Positions 1 through 6,047 of a DNA stretch of 7,401 bases are shown here, one piece after another (positions within the stretch are counted from its first letter, which is position 1; each line of letters begins with the position of its first letter). The position numbers were made by a program, and so were the translations under genes. A model generated the notes under the pieces. That model did no database searches, had not been told where the DNA came from, and was given only the letters and a program-made list of their open reading frames with translations. This DNA is from Ignavibacteriales bacterium (GTDB lineage: Bacteria > Bacteroidota > Ignavibacteria > UBA10030 > SZUA-254): positions 1,420 to 8,820 of the forward strand of contig JACQYX010000057.1 of the NCBI GenBank assembly GCA_016207985.1, in the 5' to 3' direction.

Positions 1-1
1 A

Positions 2-3000
2 TATAATCTTATCATTACGGCGATTTGTAATGGATTCCATGTTGTTGAAGCAGCTGCGAATGGTTATCGTAATTTGGATAGCTCAATCTATAATACGGGA
101 CATGCACCATTTATTCTACAGAATAATTCGGGTGCTATCATTGTAGGTGCAGGGGCGGCACCACCATCACGATTTGGAAGTGATACGGCACGCTCAAGAC
201 TTTCTTTTTCGAATTATGGATCACGCGTTAGTCTACAAGGATGGGGAGAAAAGGTAACTACTACAGGTACCTTGCCATTTTGTTCAACGTTATATACAGC
301 AGAGGGGAAGGACTACTATTATGATAGTTGTTTTTGTGGTACATCCAGCGCATCACCAGTTGTTGCGGCTGCCGTTGCATTAGTGCAGAGCAGATTCGAA
401 ACAGTTTATGGGAAGGATATAACACCATTAACAATGCGAGCTATACTCAGAAATACCGGAACTGCACAAAAATCAGGACAATTTCCTATTTCACAAAATA
501 TCGGACCATTGCCAAACATGCGTGCTGCAATAGATTCATTCGTTTCTCCAACGATGACACTTTCAGGTACTTATACGGTCGGTTTGACAGGTACATATCT
601 CGATCTTACTACAGTATCTAATGAATTACGGCAAAAAGTTGTAACGGGAAATACTATCTTTGAATTATTATCCACTTATAACTGCGGTACGGAAACTTTT
701 CCGATAGTTTTCAATGAATATACAACACAAGGCGGTGATTGGACTTTAACGATTCGCCCAGCTACTAGTGTTACTGCTGTAACAGCTGGTAGTCATTTTG
801 CACATCCATATATAGCATACCCTGTGATTAAGTTAGATGGTGCCGACCGTATGACGCTTGATGGAAGACCCGGAGGTACAGGTACTTCAATTGGCTGGAT
901 TATTCGGAATACACGGACCGATAGCATCGGAGCGACAGTCCAACTTGATAACGACGCAACATACAATATTTTAAAATATCTGCAGATAGAAGGTCAGAAT
1001 TCTTCCGGTTATGTAGGCACAGTTTATTTTGGCGGTTATGCAGGTACAAAAGGTAACAGCTTTAACATTGTTTCGGATTGTGAGATTAGGGATAGATCAG
1101 ATATAACGGGTGCCCCTTATGTTGCGATATATTCTGATTGGACTACTGGTGCTCATAATGATTCTAACGTTATCCTGAATAATAAAATTTATAACTGGAC
1201 AGGATATGGAATATTACTTAATAGTAATCGATATATCATCCAGGGAAATTCATTTTATCACACGGTTCCTCAGATCACTTCCTTAACAGGAATTCAGATC
1301 AATGCTGGTGCGGGTCATTATATTTCGGGAAATTATATCGGCGGCAGCGCACCTCAAGCGGGAGGAGGTCCTTTAACCATTCCGGCACCCGCATTCTTTA
1401 CTGGAATACGACTGAACGTCGATACATTAGTACCGACAGAAATTCAAGGTAATAGAATTAAAAATATACTTTTAACCGATCCCTCACCATCGACTGGATT
1501 CTTTGGTATTTGGATGGGAGCCGGGAGCGCAAATATCGGAACATCGAGCAGAAATGTCATCGGCGATTCATCTATACCGGGTAGTATTAACATCGCCGGT
1601 ATGGGAAATGTCGGCGGAATTGTGATTGTGAACTCGTCAACCGGAAAGGTGAATGTCGTAAATAATTTGATTGCAAACATTGTTCAGTCCTCACCAACAC
1701 CGGGTCAGTTCAGAGGTATTTCTCTTTGGGGTGTAAGAATGATGACTGCAGTAAGAAACGAGATTCGATCAATCGCTCCTCCCTCAATTACAGCAAAAAA
1801 TCTTGTTTATGGAGTTTATTCTAATGGTGTTTCCATGGATACAACAAGGATAATAAATAACTTTATCTCTCTTGGGCATAGTGTGAGTAATAGTTGTTAT
1901 TATGTTGGTATTTATGATTTTGGACCATATCCTATGATACCTGTAGAGGTATATAATAATTCTGTTTCTATTGGTGGTACATCAGTCACCCAAGATTCAA
2001 CATACGCATTTCGATTTGATGGAATTTCTCTCCTAAAAGTGTTCAATAATATTTTTGAAAATATGAGAATAGGAGGATCAGGTATTCATTGTGCAATGGC
2101 GAATAGAGGTCAGCCTGCAAGTATAATCCCAGGGAACTCTGATAATAATATTTTAAATAATCTAAACAGCAACAATCTGACGTATTTTTTATTCGGTAGT
2201 TTTAACTTGATTGGATGGCAAGCTAATACTGGATGTGATTTCAACAGCTTCAATGCTAATCCACAATATCTTAATCCTGCAGCGGGAGACCTGCATATAA
2301 ATCCGGCTGTCTACTCGTACGCTGATAACAACGGAATACCACTTATTACTGTGTCGGATGATTTTGATAGTAATCCACGCGGACCGGCACCTGATATCGG
2401 TGCAGATGAATATACGATTAGCACACCTGCTGCTTTTATACAGGTATCACCAGGGAATAACAGTACGAATCAACCTACAAATGGTGCTTTAGTTTGGCAA
2501 TCTTCAGCAGCAGCAGGAAAGTACGATGTTTATTTGGATGAGGTAACACCACCGACAAATATAGTTAGCGCTAATCAATCCGACACGAGTTATTCATATG
2601 CAAGTCTTGATACTAATAAATGGTATTACTGGGCAGTTGTTGCGAAGAACTCGAGTGGAAATACTCCTTCGACCGGATCACCCTGGTCATTCTATACCGG
2701 TGTCATTTCAGGTACGGTGAATCGTTCTTATCCATTCAAGGATGGATGGAACATGCTTTCGGTTCCTCTGCTCGTTAATGATTTCAGCAAAGAGGCACTC
2801 TATCCAACAGCGATTTCAAAAGCTTTCACCTATCTTACAGGATACGTCGTCAAAGAAACACTCGATGTTGGACCAGGTTACTGGTTGAAGTTCAGCGATA
2901 CCGGTCATGTTGATATGACGGGTTATCTGTGTGATCCTGAAACGGTAGATGTAAATGTTGGTTGGAACATGATTGGTTCAACTTCTGCAGCTGTTTGTAC

Positions 3001-3517
3001 ATGTTCGATCACTTCATTACCTGGTGGAATAATCACTTCGGATTTCTTTGGTTATAACGGTAGCATTTATCAAAAAACCGATACAATCCAACCGGGTAAT
3101 GCATACTGGGTGAAAGTAAATCAATCAGGCCAGTTGGTACTCTCTTCATCAGGAATATTGACGGCATCAAATAGAATAAAGATTGTACCAACGAGCGAGC
3201 TTCCGCCGTTACCACCGGAATCCGAGATCTTAAATATCGAATCGCAAATTCCCAAAAAGTTTGAACTCGAGCAGAACTACCCGAACCCCTTTAACCCGTC
3301 AACAGAAATCAGATACCAGATGCCAGAAGCCGGATGGGTTACGCTCAGAGTGTTTGACGTGTTGGGACGTGAAGTTGCACTATTGGTGGATGGAATGCAA
3401 GATGCGGGATACAAGTCGGTTTCATTTGGTAGCGGTATGCTACCAAGCGGTGTATACTTATATCGGCTTCAAGCTGGTACTTTTTCGCAGACAAAGAAAC
3501 TTCTGCTGATGAGATAA
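2..3517 (+). CDS. Secreted subtilisin-family (S8) protease with beta-helix and T9SS sorting domain, 5' partial
   Basis: The frame is open to the left edge, so the gene starts upstream; 1171 residues are visible. Residues 1-180 are the C-terminal half of a peptidase S8 domain. AAANG carries the oxyanion-hole Asn (N20), GTSSASP carries the nucleophile Ser (S115), and the domain closes at IGPLPNMRAAI. The Asp and His of the triad must lie upstream. Residues about 185-760 are rich in G/N/I repeats such as VILNNKIYNW and VEVYNNSVSI, typical of a right-handed parallel beta-helix, ending in DIGADEY (798-804). An Fn3-like module follows (about 812-900), then a two-copy module with GWNM at 915 and 987 and P/GxxYWxK at 957 and 1031. 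The T9SS type A sorting domain runs from P1084 to the end, with NYPNPFNP at 1092. The protein is expected to be exported by Sec, passed across the outer membrane by T9SS, and released or attached at the surface. The substrate is unknown. The TTG at 74 is not the start, because conserved S8 sequence lies before it. Confidence 0.9.
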   Translation, partial: YNLIITAICNGFHVVEAAANGYRNLDSSIYNTGHAPFILQNNSGAIIVGAGAAPPSRFGSDTARSRLSFSNYGSRVSLQGWGEKVTTTGTLPFCSTLYTAEGKDYYYDSCFCGTSSASPVVAAAVALVQSRFETVYGKDITPLTMRAILRNTGTAQKSGQFPISQNIGPLPNMRAAIDSFVSPTMTLSGTYTVGLTGTYLDLTTVSNELRQKVVTGNTIFELLSTYNCGTETFPIVFNEYTTQGGDWTLTIRPATSVTAVTAGSHFAHPYIAYPVIKLDGADRMTLDGRPGGTGTSIGWIIRNTRTDSIGATVQLDNDATYNILKYLQIEGQNSSGYVGTVYFGGYAGTKGNSFNIVSDCEIRDRSDITGAPYVAIYSDWTTGAHNDSNVILNNKIYNWTGYGILLNSNRYIIQGNSFYHTVPQITSLTGIQINAGAGHYISGNYIGGSAPQAGGGPLTIPAPAFFTGIRLNVDTLVPTEIQGNRIKNILLTDPSPSTGFFGIWMGAGSANIGTSSRNVIGDSSIPGSINIAGMGNVGGIVIVNSSTGKVNVVNNLIANIVQSSPTPGQFRGISLWGVRMMTAVRNEIRSIAPPSITAKNLVYGVYSNGVSMDTTRIINNFISLGHSVSNSCYYVGIYDFGPYPMIPVEVYNNSVSIGGTSVTQDSTYAFRFDGISLLKVFNNIFENMRIGGSGIHCAMANRGQPASIIPGNSDNNILNNLNSNNLTYFLFGSFNLIGWQANTGCDFNSFNANPQYLNPAAGDLHINPAVYSYADNNGIPLITVSDDFDSNPRGPAPDIGADEYTISTPAAFIQVSPGNNSTNQPTNGALVWQSSAAAGKYDVYLDEVTPPTNIVSANQSDTSYSYASLDTNKWYYWAVVAKNSSGNTPSTGSPWSFYTGVISGTVNRSYPFKDGWNMLSVPLLVNDFSKEALYPTAISKAFTYLTGYVVKETLDVGPGYWLKFSDTGHVDMTGYLCDPETVDVNVGWNMIGSTSAAVCTCSITSLPGGIITSDFFGYNGSIYQKTDTIQPGNAYWVKVNQSGQLVLSSSGILTASNRIKIVPTSELPPLPPESEILNIESQIPKKFELEQNYPNPFNPSTEIRYQMPEAGWVTLRVFDVLGREVALLVDGMQDAGYKSVSFGSGMLPSGVYLYRLQAGTFSQTKKLLLMR

Positions 3518-3555
3518 ATATCAAGGTAATATTAACTCGCAGAATATAAAATGTT

Positions 3556-3564
3556 AGGAAGGAG
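3556..3564 (+). promoter_or_regulatory. Shine-Dalgarno site before the small exported protein
   Basis: The purine run AGGAAGGAG lies 6 bases before the GTG at 3571 and 12 bases before the ATG at 3577. The spacing favours GTG, although the ATG gives the more typical MKK signal-peptide start. It is the best ribosome binding site in the window, which supports real translation of the reading frame after it. Confidence 0.55.
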
Positions 3565-3570
3565 ATTTTT

Positions 3571-3780
3571 GTGATTATGAAAAAAGTTAGAATTGATTTG
3601 TTATTATGTGTGTTCATTTCATTTATGCTGTATGCTTCCCAAGTTTCGGGTCAGTGTTTACCAAATGATTCGGTGTATGTTGAAATTATTGGAGATACAA
3701 TAATCGTAGGGAATAAGCAAGCCTGCGTGCACTGTTGTGCAGAATTTATCCATGAAGTTACAATCGATAATGATTATTAG
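3571..3780 (+). CDS. Small exported protein, N-terminal part of a probably frameshifted T9SS cargo gene
   Basis: This 69-residue frame starts with GTG (or ATG at 3577) behind a good Shine-Dalgarno. It begins with a clear signal peptide: MKK, a hydrophobic core, and a likely signal peptidase I cut after VSG. No lipobox is present, since the residue before Cys is Gln. The mature part holds a Cys-rich stretch, ACVHCC, then ends abruptly at TAG. The next frame (+1) continues with a T9SS sorting domain that has no signal peptide of its own, so the two are best read as one protein of about 185 residues. The Cys motif suggests a small disulfide-bonded or metal-binding head, but I do not recognise a family. 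It lies 53 bases after the large protease gene with no obvious terminator between, so co-transcription is possible. It could also be a decayed gene. Confidence 0.6.
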   Translation: MIMKKVRIDLLLCVFISFMLYASQVSGQCLPNDSVYVEIIGDTIIVGNKQACVHCCAEFIHEVTIDNDY

Positions 3781-4129
3781 TACGATTGAGCCAAAGATAT
3801 ATTCTTTCCAGAGCGAATGTTATGATCCGGTAGTGATGGTGGATCAAAATAATAACGATTTGCCTAAAGATTTCTTTCTCGATCAGAACTACCCAAATCC
3901 TTTCAATCCATTGACAATTATCAATTATCAATTACCAATTGATTGTTATGTGACACTGAAAGTGTACAATCTTCTTGGGCAAGAGGTGGCAACGCTGGTT
4001 GATGAGATTCAAGAAGCAGGATACAAGTCAATAGCGTTAGATGGTAGTAAGCTGCCGAGTGCTGTATACTTCTATCGTATGACTGCCGAAAGTTTTATCG
4101 AAACAAAGAAGCTTTTATTAGCTAAGTAA
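3737..4129 (+). CDS. T9SS type A sorting domain, C-terminal part of the frameshifted gene
   Basis: The frame opens after a TAG at 3707-3709 and overlaps the previous frame up to 3780; the nominal start is GTG at 3737. It has no signal peptide and no ribosome binding site, so independent export is implausible. From about 3860 it encodes a full T9SS type A sorting domain of about 90 residues: NYPNPFNP, then a VTLKVYNLLGQEVATLVD strand region, SAVYFYRM, and a basic KKLLLAK end. The domain is closely similar to the end of the preceding protease. A one-base (+1) shift between 3710 and 3780, most naturally around 3768-3778, joins it to the signal-peptide part. The Cys in SECYDPV just after the junction may pair with those before it. 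A heptamer tandem repeat lies inside the sorting-domain coding region at 3915-3942. It is either a sequencing error, a young pseudogene, or less likely recoding. Confidence 0.6.
   Translation: MQNLSMKLQSIMIISTIEPKIYSFQSECYDPVVMVDQNNNDLPKDFFLDQNYPNPFNPLTIINYQLPIDCYVTLKVYNLLGQEVATLVDEIQEAGYKSIALDGSKLPSAVYFYRMTAESFIETKKLLLAK
3915..3942 (+). repeat. Imperfect heptamer tandem repeat inside a coding region
   Basis: Four consecutive 7-base units read CAATTAT, CAATTAT, CAATTAC, CAATTGA. They encode part of the INYQLPI stretch of the sorting domain. Seven is not a multiple of three, so gain or loss of one unit would change the reading frame. Confidence 0.75.
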
Positions 4130-4156
4130 AAAACATCGTTAATGGATAATAATCTC

Positions 4157-4196
4157 GAAGGACAGTCATTAATATGGCTATCCTTCTTTGTTTTTC
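4157..4196 (+). terminator. Rho-independent terminator after the T9SS cargo genes
   Basis: A 13-position stem (4157-4169 with 4174-4186) has one C-A mismatch and one G-T wobble. The loop is TAAT, and TTTGTTTTTC follows directly. It starts 27 bases after the stop of the sorting-domain gene. It also rules out the ATG at 4174 as the start of the sigma factor gene, because that ATG lies in the right arm of the hairpin. Confidence 0.85.
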
Positions 4197-4260
4197 TTTC
4201 AGATTTTCATTAAACTTTCAAAGTAACAAGTCATCTAATTATCAGAAACATCTTGAAATA

Positions 4261-4812
4261 ATGAGAGAAAAATCGGACTCCGAGTTAATTAAAGCATTCA
4301 TAAACGGTGATGTTTCGGGTTTCAATGAGCTTGTTAAGCGTTATCAAGAGAGAATATATTGGGTTATACGTAGAACTGTCGGCACACACGAGGATGCTTC
4401 CGATGTCGTTCAGGATGTTTTTATCAGAGTATATGAAGGTTTAAAAAATTTTCGTGGCGATGCAAATTTCTATACGTGGTTGTATCGGATTGCAGTTAAT
4501 GTCTCACTCAATGCTCTTCGGAAGAAACGGATTAAGGAATTTCTCCCTTATGATGAATTGTGGGAAGGGACACCACCGAGCGATTCTCGAGCTGATGACC
4601 CGATTCAGAAGCAGGAATTCCAGACAATTTTAGAAAAAGCCGTGCAACAATTACCTGCAAAACAACGTGTTGTATTTACTATGCGATATTATGATGAATT
4701 GCCGTACGAAGAGATAGCTAAGATTTTAAAGAAGTCTGTTGGTGGAACGAAAGCAAATTATTTCCAGGCAATGAAAAAGGTTTCAAATTATGTTCGGAAA
4801 GAATTTACATGA
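4261..4812 (+). CDS. ECF-type RNA polymerase sigma factor (sigma-70 family)
   Basis: The protein is 183 residues from ATG 4261, the normal size for an ECF sigma factor. Region 2 spans about residues 20-90: FNELVKRYQERIY, then the DVVQDVFIRVY core-binding helix (48-58) and the FRGDANFYTWLYRIAVN -10-recognition helix (64-80). After a short acidic linker, region 4 (about 123-180) shows LPAKQRVVFTMRYYDELPYEEIA and an SVGGTKANYFQAMKKV recognition helix, a variant familiar in FCB-group ECFs. The longer frame from ATG 4174 is rejected because that codon sits in a terminator hairpin and its 29 added residues match no sigma region. No strong Shine-Dalgarno precedes 4261. The stop overlaps the start of the anti-sigma gene (ATGA), so the pair is translationally coupled. 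It should direct transcription of a stress regulon, probably including its own operon. The regulon is unknown. Confidence 0.93.
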   Translation: MREKSDSELIKAFINGDVSGFNELVKRYQERIYWVIRRTVGTHEDASDVVQDVFIRVYEGLKNFRGDANFYTWLYRIAVNVSLNALRKKRIKEFLPYDELWEGTPPSDSRADDPIQKQEFQTILEKAVQQLPAKQRVVFTMRYYDELPYEEIAKILKKSVGGTKANYFQAMKKVSNYVRKEFT

Positions 4813-5426
4813 AATGTACTGATATAAAACATACTCTCACTGATTATCTCAGGGGAAAGGTATCTCAAGAAGAATATCGTCATATTAGCGATCATCTTGC
4901 TATTTGTCAATCGTGTCGATCCGAAGCTGAGGAACTCTCTGCTTTTATTGAATTAGTCAAAGATGAAAAGACTTGGACTCCTTCTGATGCGTACTGGACA
5001 AACATTCTTCCAAAAATACATCAGCGTTTACAAAATCGAAAAGGGAAATATTTACCTGATTGGGTGGCACGATTCGTTTTGCCATTATCGGCGGCAATTG
5101 TTTTGATTATTTTCTCAGTTAGGTATTTTGTTACAACAACTTTGGAAACAACTCACACCATACAATCGGCACTTACACAGATACCTGCCGACGAGTTACA
5201 ATATTATGTCGAACAGCAATCAATAGTTGGCGTAATCGGTGATCAAGTATCGCCAAACGGTTCTATAATCTCTGAAGATGATAAGATTATATTAAAAAAC
5301 ATTGTTCGGAATGAAAGTTATCTATATGAAGGTGAAGGAGATTATGATTGGCTTTTGGATGCAATTAATGAAAATGAAGTTGATAATATTTTAACTATAA
5401 TAGAAAAGAAAAAAGGTTCATCATAA
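4809..5426 (+). CDS. Membrane-bound anti-sigma factor with zinc-finger (ZAS-type) motif
   Basis: The 205-residue protein has its ATG in a 4-base overlap with the sigma factor stop. The cytoplasmic N-terminus carries HLAICQSC, the HxxxCxxC zinc motif of ZAS anti-sigma factors (H29, C33, C36); Cys3 is a possible fourth ligand. A helical linker follows, then one membrane span at about residues 89-108. The remaining ~97 residues are predicted to be periplasmic and turn acidic near the end (YEGEGDYDW). In this family the N-terminal domain binds and holds the cognate sigma factor until a signal, such as proteolysis, ligand or redox change, releases it; the partner here is inferred from adjacency. 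The C-terminal domain matches nothing I recognise and may contact the exported protein encoded next. The gene ends 24 bases before the start of that gene, consistent with one operon. Confidence 0.88.
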   Translation: MKCTDIKHTLTDYLRGKVSQEEYRHISDHLAICQSCRSEAEELSAFIELVKDEKTWTPSDAYWTNILPKIHQRLQNRKGKYLPDWVARFVLPLSAAIVLIIFSVRYFVTTTLETTHTIQSALTQIPADELQYYVEQQSIVGVIGDQVSPNGSIISEDDKIILKNIVRNESYLYEGEGDYDWLLDAINENEVDNILTIIEKKKGSS

Positions 5427-5439
5427 ATTTAATATTAAA

Positions 5440-5444
5440 TGAGG
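5440..5444 (+). promoter_or_regulatory. Ribosome binding site that selects the 5451 start
   Basis: TGAGG lies 6 bases before ATG 5451. It overlaps the alternative upstream ATG at 5439, which has only A/T-rich sequence before it. The downstream ATG also gives a standard MK signal-peptide start. Confidence 0.5.
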
Positions 5445-5450
5445 CAAACA

Positions 5451-5948
5451 ATGAAATATATAGTAGGAATCGTATTTATAATTTCTATACTCGTCTTTCA
5501 AGAGGAAAGTGTTGCACAGCGTCACCGTGGATTTGATAGTAAGCAGAGACAAAGGCCCGAGCGTTTAGAAAAATTCAGGAAGATGCGGCTGATCGAAGTT
5601 CTCAAACTTAATGAAGAAGAAGCAATTCGTTTTTTTGCCAAGCAGAGGGTACACGAAGATAAAACACATGAGTTGATGCAAAAGCGAAACGATCTGTTAG
5701 ATGAGATTGAGAAAAACATTCGCGAGAAAGGTAATCCAACTGAGCTGGTAAAATTATCTGATGCGGCAATAAATATTGACAAAGATATTTTTGCTGAAAG
5801 GCTAAGGCTTCATGATGAACTGCGTAAATTATTGACACCGGAACAATTTGGTAAATTCATTGTGTTCGAAAGGGATTTTGGGCGACAAATTAGAGATGCG
5901 ATGCAGGAGATGATGCAAGATAAACAGGAAAAGCCCCCGGAAGATTGA
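5451..5948 (+). CDS. Exported Spy/CpxP/CnrX-like periplasmic helical protein
   Basis: The protein is 165 residues from ATG 5451; an in-frame ATG at 5439 would add four. A signal peptide occupies residues 1-22, with a likely cut at SVA/Q. The mature protein is very basic at first (RHRGFDSKQRQRPERLEK) and then almost entirely charged helix. LNEEEAIRFFAKQ sits near 53-65 and LTPEQFGKFIVFERDF at 128-143. A LNEEE...LTPEQ arrangement with long amphipathic helices is typical of the Spy/CpxP/ZraP/CnrX superfamily (LTxxQ; metal-resistance sensors and periplasmic chaperones). It has no Cys and few His, so tight metal binding is not evident. Its position directly after sigma and anti-sigma genes suggests it modulates the anti-sigma factor in the periplasm, or acts as an envelope-stress chaperone. 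That role is inferred. A strong terminator follows 28 bases after the stop. Confidence 0.78.
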   Translation: MKYIVGIVFIISILVFQEESVAQRHRGFDSKQRQRPERLEKFRKMRLIEVLKLNEEEAIRFFAKQRVHEDKTHELMQKRNDLLDEIEKNIREKGNPTELVKLSDAAINIDKDIFAERLRLHDELRKLLTPEQFGKFIVFERDFGRQIRDAMQEMMQDKQEKPPED

Positions 5949-5976
5949 AATATTTAGAAATAGTTCCATATTGTTC

Positions 5977-6009
5977 AGCCCTTATCCTCTAAATAATAAG
6001 GGCTTTTTT
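5977..6009 (+). terminator. Rho-independent terminator closing the sigma/anti-sigma operon
   Basis: A perfect 9-bp stem pairs AGCCCTTAT (5977-5985) with ATAAGGGCT (5996-6004) across a 10-base loop, followed by a run of T through 6009. It separates the signalling operon from the cysteine desulfurase gene, which therefore needs its own promoter. Confidence 0.9.
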
Positions 6010-6010
6010 A

Positions 6011-6042
6011 TTTGTAGAACAAATAAAATACAGCTATATTTT
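6011..6042 (+). promoter_or_regulatory. Possible Bacteroidota-type promoter of the cysteine desulfurase gene
   Basis: TTTG at 6011-6014 is followed after 20 bases by TATATTTT (6035-6042). This is one base off the TTTG/N19-21/TAnnTTTG pattern described for Bacteroidota housekeeping promoters. The same bases also read as a weak -35 and a good -10 (TATATT) with 17-base spacing. Transcription would begin at or just before ATG 6048, which has no Shine-Dalgarno, so the message could be nearly leaderless. AT-rich sequence makes chance matches likely. Confidence 0.35.
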
Positions 6043-6047
6043 CCACC

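Noticed and set aside
74..76. TTG as the start of the protease gene
   Set aside because: The frame is open to the left edge, and conserved S8 sequence (VVEAAANG) lies before it.
328..621. Open frame on the plus strand inside the protease gene
   Set aside because: It overlaps conserved S8 sequence in another frame and shows no domain or signal of its own.
1444..1680. Minus-strand open frame in the beta-helix region
   Set aside because: It is antisense to a long supported gene, and its Pro/Ile/Phe-rich composition is that of a shadow frame.
3551..3574. Seven-codon ATG frame overlapping the GTG at 3571
   Set aside because: It could be a tiny coupled leader, but it has no ribosome binding site of its own and is explained by chance.
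4187..4218. Bacteroidota-like promoter (TTTG, 20 bases, TAAACTTT) before the sigma gene
   Set aside because: Two mismatches in the -7 element and overlap with the terminator T run make it too weak to call.
5522..5838. Two minus-strand open frames opposite the Spy-like gene
   Set aside because: They are Ser/Leu-rich complements of a charged helical protein, with no initiation signal.
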